NCBI GenBank assembly: GCA_025449835.1
Contig: JANWIO010000074.1
Coordinates: 1 to 57,148, forward strand
Direction of reading: 5' to 3'
Origin: Vampirovibrionales bacterium
GTDB lineage: Bacteria; Cyanobacteriota; Vampirovibrionia; Vampirovibrionales; JAGQHJ01
Length of the DNA stretch: 57,148 nt
The first letter of the stretch is position 1; every line of letters starts with the position of its first letter. The notes under the pieces are model-generated. The model did no database searches. It was not told the origin of the DNA and was given only the letters and a program-made list of their open reading frames with translations. This document shows, piece by piece, positions 1-8,169 of the stretch. A program made the translations under genes and the position numbers.

Positions 1-396
1 AAAGAGGTTCTGGGTAAGTGAAATCCAGGCACCTCCCTTTTTTAACAAAGGAGCAATTTGGGTAACCTGATGTTTCTCGAAATTTCTTTTCAACACAATT
101 ATCAAATCCCAATCTTCTTTTGACACTTTAGCAGAAGCAAGCGCGTCTGCCAAGATCATCCATTTAATGGAACTGGCTTTAAGTCGTTTTTCCCAGAGGC
201 TAAGCTCTACTGGCGCTTCAGAAATAACAAGTACTGACGGCGTTTTAAAAGCTTTAAGCCATTTTGAGAGAAGCGGGTAAATATAAAACAAAAGTGTTTT
301 TGTTGAAAAGCTTTGGTTCCACTCAATATCAAACTGAGAAGGTTGCTGTATATCCGGTACTTGTGAGGGTTCAACCGGTTTTTGTGTAATCGGCAT
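1..396 (-). CDS. Hypothetical protein, N-terminal 132 residues (runs off the left edge)
   Basis: An open minus-strand frame starts at ATG 396-394, just after an AGAGG ribosome-binding site, and stays open to base 1, so only the N-terminus is present. The first 20 residues are polar. A segment from about residue 46 reads VLVISEAP, and a later stretch reads WDLIIVL followed by LLKKGGAWISL. That spacing of beta strands, with a late KxGG turn, resembles the second half of a class I SAM-dependent methyltransferase fold, but no glycine-rich SAM loop is visible, so the family call is weak. The gene is divergent from fliA and separated by about 117 bases, so both may share a control region. I do not recognise the family with confidence. 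Confidence 0.6.
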   Translation of the reverse strand, partial: MPITQKPVEPSQVPDIQQPSQFDIEWNQSFSTKTLLFYIYPLLSKWLKAFKTPSVLVISEAPVELSLWEKRLKASSIKWMILADALASAKVSKEDWDLIIVLKRNFEKHQVTQIAPLLKKGGAWISLTQNLF

Positions 397-467
397 TGAG
401 AACCTCTTTTTTAAAAATCCATTGCCTATGGGAAGTCAAACTTCTGTGGATTCAGTTAGAGTTACTG

Positions 468-474
468 TATTATA
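468..474. promoter_or_regulatory. Back-to-back -10-like elements between the partial gene and fliA
   Basis: TATTAT on the plus strand (468-473) and TATAAT on the minus strand (474-469) overlap almost completely. No convincing TTGACA-type -35 sits 16-18 bases upstream in either direction. The site lies between two divergent genes, so it may serve both. This is pattern matching only. Confidence 0.3.
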
Positions 475-513
475 ACCAACCCTCTTGAACAACAAAGTTG
501 TAAAGGTTTGTAA

Positions 514-1314
514 ATGTCAGAGGCGTTTCGCTCCATCCCCCGAAAAACCCCTCAAAGGTCTCCCTCAGATGATGCGGAGGTTATTCAACTATGGCACCAA
601 TACAAAACACAGCCAGGGAACCCGCAACTGAGAGAAAAATTAATCCTGCGCTATTTGCATCTTGTTCGTTATGTCGTAAGCCGTCTCCCAATCTCACTAC
701 CCGTAAGTATTGCGCAAGAGGATTTGATTAGTTATGGCACCATGGGGCTAATGGAAGCTGTAGAGCGGTACGACGTTTCACGGGGTTTAAAGTTTGAAAC
801 CTATGCGGTTACTCGGATCCGGGGTTCCATTATTGATCAGCTCCGTTTTCAGGATTGGGTTCCCCGTGGTGTGCGAAAACGCTCCAAAGAAGTTTCTGAG
901 GCCATGGCTCGGCTGGAAGAGAAATTAGGCAGAACAGCAACTGAAGACGAGTTGGCTGAAGAGATGGGGGTTACCAAAAATAAATTAAAAATCATTCTGG
1001 CTGAAAGCAGCAATTTAATGATTTCTCTAGACGAAAGCCGAGGAGATGAATCCAGCAATACCTCCTTAATGGATTTGGTAGAAGATAAAAATAGCCCAGA
1101 TCCACAGGGTGAACTCGAAATTGGTGAACTTAGAAAACGCTTAGCTGAAGCCCTTGGTAAGCTCCCAGAACGCGAAAAACTTTTAATTGCACTTTATTAC
1201 CATGAAAACATGACATTAAAAGAAATTGGAGAAGTCATTAGCGTTTCAGAATCTCGTGTCTGCCAGTTACACGCTCAGGCAATCCTCCGATTACGGAGTG
1301 CATTAAATCAATGA
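514..1314 (+). CDS. fliA: RNA polymerase sigma-28 factor, FliA/WhiG family
   Basis: The protein has 266 residues, close to the 240-260 usual for flagellar sigma-28 factors. Region 2 (about residues 25-95) carries LILRYLHLVRYVV, the DLISYGTMGLMEAVERYD core-binding helix and the FETYAVTRIRGSIIDQLR block diagnostic of FliA/SigD. Region 3 follows (about 110-165), and region 4 ends the protein with LPEREKLLIALYYHENMTLKEIG and the helix SESRVCQLHAQA that reads the -35. Such factors direct late flagellar and chemotaxis genes from TAAA/CGATAA promoters; matching sites occur in this window before fliS and before two small proteins at 18-19 kb. It is the first gene of a tight operon (4-base overlap with the next gene). 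No flgM anti-sigma gene is seen nearby; a receiver/anti-sigma-type ATPase lies four genes downstream. Confidence 0.95.
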   Translation: MSEAFRSIPRKTPQRSPSDDAEVIQLWHQYKTQPGNPQLREKLILRYLHLVRYVVSRLPISLPVSIAQEDLISYGTMGLMEAVERYDVSRGLKFETYAVTRIRGSIIDQLRFQDWVPRGVRKRSKEVSEAMARLEEKLGRTATEDELAEEMGVTKNKLKIILAESSNLMISLDESRGDESSNTSLMDLVEDKNSPDPQGELEIGELRKRLAEALGKLPEREKLLIALYYHENMTLKEIGEVISVSESRVCQLHAQAILRLRSALNQ

Positions 1315-1934
1315 AGTCACAGGATACACGGCTCGGATACCTCCTGATTGCCACACCTGCTACAAACGTCTTTATTGGTGGCTTAATGGTCATTAATGGT
1401 CGAGGTCTTCCCGTGGAGTTTCGATATACAGAACCGATTCAACCCACGAAAATACAACAAATTTTGTATGGCTCGGTTTTAACCCGATATATTAAAACAG
1501 AAGTCATATTAGAGACGCTTCTCAAAAGTCTTGAGACAAAGCCCCAGCTTTTGGTGGTAAATGATGATTGTTTTCTTTCAAAAGATTTGGCCATTAAAGA
1601 CTATGATGTGATCCGACTGACAGAGACCAAGTCAGCTCCCTTAAAAACACCCGGGAAAGTTGAAAAGTTATCGCCCTCCGAATACCTCATTCAACTGACT
1701 GCTGAAAGTAGCCCCATTCGGATCCAACTGAGTACGGAAGCCTTTGACCCTTCTGAGAACAAGGGACTCCCCGATAAATCCCAAACCTCTCCCGATGACT
1801 TTGTAAACTCACCCACCTATAGTTTGCTTTACGAAACCGGAAAAGTCACCGATATTTTAGAGCCCTTAACACGAGTAGAGAAAGCATTAACCGCCTTATG
1901 TCAGGAAGCTGGGATCAAAGAGACCGCAAATTAA
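1311..1934 (+). CDS. Conserved-looking hypothetical protein in the fliA operon
   Basis: 207 residues, starting inside the fliA stop (ATGA, 4-base overlap), so the two are almost certainly co-translated. The N-terminal 100 residues have a distinctive pattern: GYLLIATPATNVFIGG, a turn at NGRGLPVEFRYTEPI, then PTKIQQILYG and a helix ending in ILETLLKSL, followed by a strand QLLVVNDDCFL. I recall similar 'xPxEFxxTxPIxPTxxQxxLYG' proteins in other bacteria annotated only as hypothetical; this is memory, not a search. No signal peptide, membrane segment or cofactor motif is visible. The C-terminal third is polar and probably less ordered. Position between the sigma factor and a histidine kinase suggests a cytoplasmic regulatory or flagellar role, which is inference. 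Confidence 0.85.
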   Translation: MKSQDTRLGYLLIATPATNVFIGGLMVINGRGLPVEFRYTEPIQPTKIQQILYGSVLTRYIKTEVILETLLKSLETKPQLLVVNDDCFLSKDLAIKDYDVIRLTETKSAPLKTPGKVEKLSPSEYLIQLTAESSPIRIQLSTEAFDPSENKGLPDKSQTSPDDFVNSPTYSLLYETGKVTDILEPLTRVEKALTALCQEAGIKETAN

Positions 1935-2782
1935 TTGATGAGATAAAAGACACCATTCGGTTGCACTTTAAAGGTGTTGACTGTGGTGCTTGGAATACTG
2001 ACTTGGGAACAATAAGTATCGGTCTTAACTTATGGGTACGTCCAGAAAGTTATGGTGGGATCCTCTTTCAGAATAATCTGCCAACACAGACCATTTCCCT
2101 CAATGTTACACCTCAAATTAATTGCCTGGAGATGGTTTTTAATCCCCCTGTTTTAGGACAAAATGCGTTGCTTTCCATCCCCACGGTTGTTAACATCCCT
2201 CCCCTACACCTTACGCCTACTAATGTCCATCAAATTAAAATATTGCCTGAACGTGTTCTGGCGAAGCATTTGCAAAACAGCATGGCATTTCCATCATTTG
2301 CAATTCATGGCGTTAATGCAGCACAACTTAAAATGGCAAAACCTAACTATTGCAGCCCTTTAATGCTCGAAAAATTTAAAAAGCCCTTAACCTATCGTCT
2401 CCCCACTCTTAAAACAAATTCGCTTCGATTTATGCTGCAAAAGAAACCCCTGCCCATCCAACGTAAGCCCATTCCACCCCACCGCTTCTCAACAGAACTT
2501 CGTCAGGACTTTCGGGAGGCGTTGGCCCAAAAAGCTGGCCTTCCTGTAATGGACATCCAAATTGTGGGCGTTTATGATCGGATCTACTTGGCACTGTTTC
2601 AATCACTTTCTCAAGCAGAAGACTCTACGCTACTCTGTATCCCCAAAACAACGTTGGATATTGGTGCGTCAAAACAACAAGAATATACCCCCATGTATCT
2701 TATTTTTGGCAAGTCCGTCAAATCTCCCGATAAGTCCTTTAGAGCCGTGCTTCCTATGATAGAGGAAAAAGATGCCCCCTAA
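1898..2782 (+). CDS. Hypothetical protein in the fliA operon
   Basis: 294 residues. ATG 1898 lies 37 bases inside the preceding gene; no later in-frame ATG near the N-terminus competes, although a shorter non-ATG start is possible. There is no signal peptide or clear membrane span. The middle is rich in proline, basic residues and short beta-like segments (KTNSLRFMLQKKPLPIQRKP), and the C-terminal part has a helix FREALAQKAGLPVMDIQIVGVYDRIYLAL followed by a charged tail. I do not recognise a family. It overlaps the downstream kinase start by 11 bases, so the four genes behave as one transcription and translation unit. A structural or adaptor role in the signalling pathway is possible but unproven. 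Confidence 0.8.
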   Translation: MSGSWDQRDRKLIDEIKDTIRLHFKGVDCGAWNTDLGTISIGLNLWVRPESYGGILFQNNLPTQTISLNVTPQINCLEMVFNPPVLGQNALLSIPTVVNIPPLHLTPTNVHQIKILPERVLAKHLQNSMAFPSFAIHGVNAAQLKMAKPNYCSPLMLEKFKKPLTYRLPTLKTNSLRFMLQKKPLPIQRKPIPPHRFSTELRQDFREALAQKAGLPVMDIQIVGVYDRIYLALFQSLSQAEDSTLLCIPKTTLDIGASKQQEYTPMYLIFGKSVKSPDKSFRAVLPMIEEKDAP

Positions 2783-3863
2783 ACTGTCTGAAAATGAAAC
2801 CACACGTGACCAGACCCTGTTTGAAAAAACACCGTTAGGCGTTTTTATCATAGACGAGGATGGTTTATTGCTGTGGGCAAACAAGCTTGCCATGGATTTT
2901 TTAGGAGCTGCCGTTAATATTGGAGAACGCATTTGCCCAATCGAAGCGTGGCCTGAATTTAGGAACTCTATCTTAGAGGATAAAACATTCTATTATTTGG
3001 CTGATGATCAAGGTTTTGCCATCATGCCACAAACCCTTTCCATCGATAACGACACCCAACCTAAATACTTGCTCCGCATGATGCCCTCAGCCTCCCTTGA
3101 GATTGACTTGGTAGGCATGCAACAAGACCTTATTCATCAACGCCAATTGGCCAACCTGGGAAAAATGATGGTGGAAATGGCGCATGAATTGAATAACCCC
3201 TTAGCCGGTATTTCGATGGGGCTTCAATTAACCGCACTTTCCCTCAAAAAACTACGGCGCTTGCTGCCCGAAGATATGGCAAACTTGTCTTCCATACTCA
3301 CCATTCTGAATAAGCTTGAACTAGAACTGTGCAAAATCACAGAGTCCACCAATCGGGCTTCGGCCCTTCGACAAGAACTATTGTCCTACAGTAAACCCAG
3401 CAACCTGAACTTAAATCCTTACCAATTCAATAAATTGATCCAATCCACCATGAGTAATTTTGAATTTCACCCTATCTTTAGAGAGATGTCACTCCATAAA
3501 AAATGGCTCAAAAAATCCCCTACGGTCTTATGCGATGCGAGTAAAGTTGAACAAATTTTATATAACCTCCTCAAAAATGCCCATGAGGCCACCAATGGAA
3601 AAGGGGAAGTGTGGATTCAGGAAGTTAAAGAAGAGGACTCTGTTGGTATCGAGTTTTCAGACAATGGCCCTGGTATCCCAGAAGAATTGATTGATAAAAT
3701 TTTCTCGCCGTTCCTAACCACTAAACCCAGAACCGGTAGTGGACTGGGACTGAGTATCAGTCAACAGATTATTCAACAACACGGCGGTTCATTTTCAGTT
3801 TATAATAAACCTCAGGTAGGGGCGTGTTTTAAAATGATGTTCCCCATTTTGCCAGAGAGCTAA
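2772..3863 (+). CDS. PAS-domain sensor histidine kinase (NtrB/AtoS-like, soluble)
   Basis: 363 residues with no membrane segment, so a cytoplasmic sensor. A PAS-like domain occupies about residues 14-105 (TPLGVFIIDEDGLLLWANK is the typical start). The HisKA helix follows a short linker, with the phospho-accepting His138 in MAHELNNPLAGI. The catalytic domain shows the N box (NLLKNAHEA, about 265-273), G1 box (DNGPGIP, 297-303), F box (FSPFLTTK, 311-318) and G2 box (GSGLGLSI, 322-329), so it should be active. The arrangement is that of FlrB/FleS/NtrB-type kinases, which in polar flagellates control flagellar genes. It lies 11 bases inside the previous gene and 33 bases before a receiver-containing protein that is the obvious partner. 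Confidence 0.93.
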   Translation: MPPKLSENETTRDQTLFEKTPLGVFIIDEDGLLLWANKLAMDFLGAAVNIGERICPIEAWPEFRNSILEDKTFYYLADDQGFAIMPQTLSIDNDTQPKYLLRMMPSASLEIDLVGMQQDLIHQRQLANLGKMMVEMAHELNNPLAGISMGLQLTALSLKKLRRLLPEDMANLSSILTILNKLELELCKITESTNRASALRQELLSYSKPSNLNLNPYQFNKLIQSTMSNFEFHPIFREMSLHKKWLKKSPTVLCDASKVEQILYNLLKNAHEATNGKGEVWIQEVKEEDSVGIEFSDNGPGIPEELIDKIFSPFLTTKPRTGSGLGLSISQQIIQQHGGSFSVYNKPQVGACFKMMFPILPES

Positions 3864-3896
3864 GATATTATCCAAGTTGTTTATTGGGATACAATT

Positions 3897-4850
3897 GTGA
3901 GCGAAGCTTTAGAAGAAAATTTCACCCCTTACCAAGTTTTAGTGGTTGATGATGACAGCACCATCCGGGATAGCTTGAAAGAGTATTTAACGTATTATCA
4001 TCAAGCGCCCTACAGCCTGATTGTAGATGAAGCTTCTACTGCAGAAGCGGCGGTTTTAAAACTGGAAGAAAAGCCCTATGACCTGGTCATTAGCGATATC
4101 AACTTGCCGGATAAAGATGGATTTTTTATCCTCAAAGAAGCTGTAAAGTCCAAACCAGACATTAAAAAAGCCTTGATCACGGCTTATGATCTTGATGCTT
4201 ACATCCAAATGGCAAAAGAAGAAAAAGTATACAACATCATCACCAAAACAGCCCCGTTTAATTTTGCAGAACTTTCGGTGGTGGTAGACAATTTATTAAC
4301 CCCTGGTAAAGCATTTGGGCTTGAAAAATATATTGAGAACGCAGGCACTTTTAAAGAAATTGTTCTCAGTTGTAGCAATGATATTATGACTGCCCAACAT
4401 GAACTCAAGATATTTTTTGACCATTTCAATCTCCCTGATGTGGATGCCCTCGCCATTGTGATGGTAGAAGCTATTACCAACGCGGTTTATCATGCCGCTA
4501 AAAACCTCGATGGCACATTTCGCTACAACAAAGGCGAAGTGATTGAAACCTTAGACGACCATGAAAAAGTGATGATTACTTACGGCTACGATGAAGAAAA
4601 AATTGGCATTTCCATTAAGGATCAGGGCGGTAGTATCACCGCAGATGAAGTATTGTACTGGCTTGAACGGAATATCTCTGGAAACTCCCTGATGGATACC
4701 CACGGGCGGGGGATTTATCTCATCCACCGATTGATGGACCGGGTGGTGATTAATCTCGCTAAGGAACAATGCACTGAAATTGTTTTGCTGCACTACATCC
4801 ACGAATCTGCCCCCGAAAATAAACCCTTATATATTAACGAAGTTTCCTAA
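3897..4850 (+). CDS. Receiver domain fused to an RsbW/SpoIIAB-type HATPase (putative anti-sigma or partner-switch regulator)
   Basis: 317 residues from a GTG start. Residues 12-135 form a CheY-like receiver: acidic pocket VVDDD (16-20), phospho-acceptor Asp67 in VISDINLPDKDG, Thr95 and Lys117. Residues 155-305 resemble the GHKL ATPases of serine kinase/anti-sigma factors: VMVEAITNAVYHA (helix with Asn195), IKDQGG (240-245) and the HGRGIYLIHRLMD nucleotide-binding lid with its glycines. There is no HisKA helix, which separates it from histidine kinases. It ends the fliA operon and directly follows the PAS kinase. By analogy with RsbW/SpoIIAB, phosphorylation of the receiver could switch binding to FliA or another partner; that link is inferred from context only. 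Confidence 0.88.
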   Translation: MSEALEENFTPYQVLVVDDDSTIRDSLKEYLTYYHQAPYSLIVDEASTAEAAVLKLEEKPYDLVISDINLPDKDGFFILKEAVKSKPDIKKALITAYDLDAYIQMAKEEKVYNIITKTAPFNFAELSVVVDNLLTPGKAFGLEKYIENAGTFKEIVLSCSNDIMTAQHELKIFFDHFNLPDVDALAIVMVEAITNAVYHAAKNLDGTFRYNKGEVIETLDDHEKVMITYGYDEEKIGISIKDQGGSITADEVLYWLERNISGNSLMDTHGRGIYLIHRLMDRVVINLAKEQCTEIVLLHYIHESAPENKPLYINEVS

Positions 4851-4877
4851 ATAGCAGACCCCGCTTTTTGAGTCCCT

Positions 4878-4883
4878 TATAAT
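4878..4883 (+). promoter_or_regulatory. TATAAT -10-like element after the fliA operon
   Basis: A perfect TATAAT sits 28 bases after the stop of the receiver/HATPase gene and about 230 bases before the likely start of the next gene. No good -35 is seen 16-18 bases upstream. It could start the transcript for the sugar-related genes that follow. Confidence 0.3.
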
Positions 4884-5033
4884 AAGATAAATTCTCATAC
4901 TCAAATGGTGAGTTATTGCTTCGACCAAGTTGGTTACGCAGGACCTGTATCCTGCCCTGCACCGCCCCTATTTTTCTATTGAAGCTTCACCCTTTAAAAA
5001 AATCAGGGAGGTGCCCATAGGAGGGAACGGCCT

Positions 5034-5108
5034 ATGGACAAGGATTTTTGCAACTATCACCAACTTGACATTCGAGTTCACATGTCCGACCAAGCCCAAG
5101 GAGAATAA
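5034..5108 (+). CDS. Possible 24-residue leader peptide upstream of the GT2-like gene
   Basis: ATG 5034 is preceded by an unusually good ribosome-binding site, AGGAGGG at 5019-5025, eight bases away. The frame encodes MDKDFCNYHQ and ends at TAA 5106-5108 after 24 codons. A second ribosome-binding site (AAGGAG, 5098-5103) overlaps its last codons and serves TTG 5113, so translation of the two frames could be coupled. The peptide has no recognisable motif, and no conservation data are available. Alternatively these sites are fortuitous and the downstream protein starts earlier, at TTG 4930, reading through this region in another frame. Confidence 0.3.
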   Translation: MDKDFCNYHQLDIRVHMSDQAQGE

Positions 5109-5112
5109 GTCT

Positions 5113-5874
5113 TTGGTTGAAAAGTTACCCATCACCGTGGTGATTTTATTACAAGATCAGGAAGATGTTGAAGCGCTTGAAGCCTCTCTAAAAACCTTAA
5201 GCTGGGCGAGTGAGGTTTTTATTGCCGATAGCAAGGGCGTTTCCATAGATTTCGCTGAAATGACCCAAACAATTTCACTGCCGATTGTCCATTTTCCCTT
5301 CATCGGGCTTTCAGAAGAACTGCTGCGATATCGCAGCGCGTTATCCAGCACAAGCACCTGGATTTTATTTTTGGCGCCAGGGGACCAGGTGACCCCGGAG
5401 GTTCAATCCGAACTTGCCTTACGATTCTCTGACGCACAAACGATGCCTGGATTTTATAGGTTCCCACGTCGGTATCTTTGGCAGGATATTCACTGGGCAG
5501 AAGCCGACTCCAGAAACCATTCCGATCTGGTCCATCGCAACCACGCTATCGAAAACGTTTTGCATCTATCAAAAAGCCCTATTCATTCGCTTAACACGTC
5601 ACTTGATCATCATATCCAACCGGATTATCTTTGGAAGTGGATACAACAAGCGGCTCAAACGCAAACCTCTTTATATTTGGAAACAACCGGCTTTCCTCAG
5701 ATTAACGCTAAATTTGCCATGTTATGGATGAAAAGCCTCTTTTCCTTCGGAATAACAGAGGGCTTGTTAAAAAGGCGGCTGTTCAGCGGCCCCAGAGAAA
5801 GAATGTCTCTGTTTATTCAACTTGTTCAAACCCATCTTAAGTGGTTTATGCTATACCGTTATCGTCAATCTTAG
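5113..5874 (+). CDS. GT2/WaaE-like glycosyltransferase-fold protein, probably lacking catalytic motif
   Basis: The frame is open from TTG 4930, but TTG 5113 has AAGGAG nine bases upstream and makes the protein begin with KLPITVVILLQDQ, where GT2 family members normally begin (KLPISVVI-type). From that start it has 253 residues. The fold outline is that of WaaE/KdtX-like beta-1,4-glucosyltransferases: SLKTLSWASEVFIADS, then PIVHFPFIG, then STSTWILFLAPGD followed by VTPE. In active members the last block reads as an LDADE-type DxD metal-binding motif; here it is LAPGD, so the aspartates are lost. The C-terminal part (MLWMKSLFSFGITEGLLKRRLF) is an amphipathic membrane-proximal type helix region. 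It probably binds rather than transfers sugar, or acts by a changed mechanism. It is followed by an epimerase-like gene after 85 bases. Confidence 0.7.
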   Translation: MVEKLPITVVILLQDQEDVEALEASLKTLSWASEVFIADSKGVSIDFAEMTQTISLPIVHFPFIGLSEELLRYRSALSSTSTWILFLAPGDQVTPEVQSELALRFSDAQTMPGFYRFPRRYLWQDIHWAEADSRNHSDLVHRNHAIENVLHLSKSPIHSLNTSLDHHIQPDYLWKWIQQAAQTQTSLYLETTGFPQINAKFAMLWMKSLFSFGITEGLLKRRLFSGPRERMSLFIQLVQTHLKWFMLYRYRQS

Positions 5875-5959
5875 CTATTTTACCATTCCTAAAGCATCTG
5901 GTCAGACAGCAGTGTTTGGGCTAGAGTTTTGATGGAATCGAAGAAAAAAGGGTGCCTTT

Positions 5960-6886
5960 ATGCTTTACTTTGCAGGAAAAGCCAATCCCCTCCAGGACTA
6001 TCTTCAACAAGCCCTCCTTGAAGAAGGATACCCCCTCTCAACGGATCTGTTTGAGGCCAAAGTCATTATTTTTTCACCCTCAGACTTAAAGGAGACACCA
6101 GACACCACCCCAGAATGGCTCCAAAACCTTTCTCAGAAAAAGCATCCCCTGCAAAAGATCATTGTCTTGTCATCAGATGCCGTTTATGAGGAAGGGGATT
6201 TTGTTTGTGGCGATTGTGGCCCCATCATAGACCCTCGCCGACCACTACCCCAATTAAATGCCAAACGTTGGGAGGTTCTCTGCCCCATTTGTGGTGAAAT
6301 GCTGATGCCCATACCTATCGCAGAATCCAGTGAATCGCATGCCAAAACAGAAATCGGTGAATCCTTGCGCCTCTGTGAAAATTTATGGTTGCAGGCTGAA
6401 ACCACCCTTCCGTGCCCCGTCATTATCCTCCGTCTTTTCCAACCTTATTGGGCATCCCCATCCTTCTTGGACACTCAACATCCCCTTGCAGTGTATTGCA
6501 AACATCTTTTGGAGGGGACACCGGTCCCAATCCACGAAGATGGAAATCAGATGCGAGATTTTACATACGGCCCTGATGTTTTACAAGCCCTAGAGAAAAC
6601 CATTCAGGCCCCAAACATGGAAAGTTCTATTTTCAATATTGCCAGTGGCCATCGAATCACCCTTCAAGGTGTCGTCACCTATTTACAAGAGTTTTTAGGT
6701 AGGACGGATACGCCTTATGAGATTCTTGAAAACATCACACCCAACGCTCCCCGGCATCACCTTGCCGATATCACCCATGCCCAAAAGGTTTTAGACTATA
6801 CGCCAGAATACAATGTTACCGCCGGGTTAGAAGCATTTTCAAAAGAGATATGCAAGGCTTTAGAATCCATCGCTTCTTGCTCTTAA
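5960..6886 (+). CDS. Degenerate NAD-dependent epimerase/dehydratase-like protein with a zinc-knuckle insertion
   Basis: 308 residues; AAGGG lies seven to eight bases before ATG 5960. The extended-SDR fold is recognisable from IIVLSSDAVYEEG (about 67-79, catalytic Ser region), VIILRLFQPYW, then GNQMRDFTYGPDVLQAL (195-211) and FNIASGHRITL (substrate and C-terminal blocks). Two features differ from working enzymes. The N-terminal GxxGxxG is replaced by FAGKANPLQDYL, and the block expected to hold YxxxK reads EIGESLRLCEN, with neither Tyr nor Lys. A four-cysteine insertion (Cys83, Cys86, Cys108, Cys111; CxxC-x21-CxxC) looks like a zinc knuckle; I recall similar insertions in some sugar epimerases. 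It is likely a pseudo-enzyme or binding protein. It ends two bases before the convergent hutI gene. Confidence 0.8.
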   Translation: MLYFAGKANPLQDYLQQALLEEGYPLSTDLFEAKVIIFSPSDLKETPDTTPEWLQNLSQKKHPLQKIIVLSSDAVYEEGDFVCGDCGPIIDPRRPLPQLNAKRWEVLCPICGEMLMPIPIAESSESHAKTEIGESLRLCENLWLQAETTLPCPVIILRLFQPYWASPSFLDTQHPLAVYCKHLLEGTPVPIHEDGNQMRDFTYGPDVLQALEKTIQAPNMESSIFNIASGHRITLQGVVTYLQEFLGRTDTPYEILENITPNAPRHHLADITHAQKVLDYTPEYNVTAGLEAFSKEICKALESIASCS

Positions 6887-6888
6887 AC

Positions 6889-8169
6889 TTAATTTAAAGA
6901 GGTTTGCTCTAACTGCATTTCTGTTTCAGAAATTAAAACCGGTTCCCCTTCAATCCAAAGCTGCGATAAGAAGTTCATCCCCAAGTGATAAAGCAGTTCG
7001 TGGTAAGTAGATAAGCTAAAAAGTGCAATATCCGCTCGTTTGCCCACTGTTAGGGAGCCTCTATCATGAGATTTTCCCAGGGCTTTTGCGGCATTTAAAG
7101 TAACCGCCCGAATCGCTTCATGAGGCAACATCCCCATCTGAAGGCACCCCAACGTCATCATGAGTTGAATATTTTGAGACATACACGATCCAGGATTAAA
7201 ATCAGTGGCCAAGGCAACAGTTGCCCCCGCATCAAGGAGTTTTCTGGCGGGTGCATAATCCTTCAATCTCAGATAAAACGCCGTTCCCGGTAAAAGGGTG
7301 GCCACCGTATCACTTTCTGCCAACAGATGAACCCCTTTATCAGAGAGATGCAAAAGGTGATCCGCCGAATAAGCCCCCAATTCAACGGCCATAATGGCTC
7401 CCTCCAAATCACTGAACTCTTCAGCATGAATCCGGGGAGACAATCCGTATTTGAGCCCCGTTTCCAGAATGCGACGACTTTGTGCCACAGAGAAATATCC
7501 TTGCTCACAAAAGACATCACAGAACTGGGCCAATCCAGATTCTGCAACCGCTGGGATCATCTCATTACAGACCAAGTCAACATAATCCTCTGTTTTACCT
7601 TTATACTCAGGCGGAATATCGTGGGCTCCCATAAAGGTGGGTAAAATATCCACTGGCAGATCTTCATTGAGGGCTTTAAGGACCTCCAGACTTTTGATTT
7701 CACTGGCCGTAGTCAGGCCATAACCACTTTTAGCCTCCATCGTGGTCACACCAAATCGCATGGATTCTAAAATCCTGCTTTCTGCCAGCAAAAACAAGTC
7801 ATCAAATGAAACAGAGCGGGTCGCAGAAACCGTTTTTAAAATACCGCCACCGCCTTGGGCAATTTCCAAATACGTTTTTCCTTGCAGACGGGCCTCAAAT
7901 TCATCTGCCCGTTGTCCTGCAAAAACCGGGTGGGTATGGGAATCAATCAAGCCTGGCAGTGCGATTAAACCGGATTGATCAATCCATTGGGCCTCCTCCC
8001 ACTCATCAGGAATTTCACGGGTCGTTCCAACCCACCCAATGGTGGTGCCGTTAATCCCAATAGCCCCATCGGGTATTACGCCTAATGGGTTTTCCGAAGA
8101 CATCCTCGCTGGATCAACCGTGACCAGCTCCGATAAATGGGTAAAAATAATTTTGGATTCGTCTGTCAT
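6889..8169 (-). CDS. hutI: Imidazolonepropionase
   Basis: 426 residues, standard for HutI, third enzyme of histidine degradation, opening 4-imidazolone-5-propionate to N-formimino-L-glutamate in the cytoplasm. It is an amidohydrolase-fold protein: the first metal ligands are the HxH in [10 protein letters not shown] (His78 and His80), followed by the QRADEF block, [27 protein letters not shown] and the C-terminal metal/substrate motif [11 protein letters not shown] second small beta domain is formed by both termini, as usual. The start overlaps the hutU stop by 4 bases (ATGA), showing translation coupling in a hutH-hutU-hutI operon. Nothing appears damaged. Confidence 0.95.
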   Translation of the reverse strand: MTDESKIIFTHLSELVTVDPARMSSENPLGVIPDGAIGINGTTIGWVGTTREIPDEWEEAQWIDQSGLIALPGLIDSHTHPVFAGQRADEFEARLQGKTYLEIAQGGGGILKTVSATRSVSFDDLFLLAESRILESMRFGVTTMEAKSGYGLTTASEIKSLEVLKALNEDLPVDILPTFMGAHDIPPEYKGKTEDYVDLVCNEMIPAVAESGLAQFCDVFCEQGYFSVAQSRRILETGLKYGLSPRIHAEEFSDLEGAIMAVELGAYSADHLLHLSDKGVHLLAESDTVATLLPGTAFYLRLKDYAPARKLLDAGATVALATDFNPGSCMSQNIQLMMTLGCLQMGMLPHEAIRAVTLNAAKALGKSHDRGSLTVGKRADIALFSLSTYHELLYHLGMNFLSQLWIEGEPVLISETEMQLEQTSLN

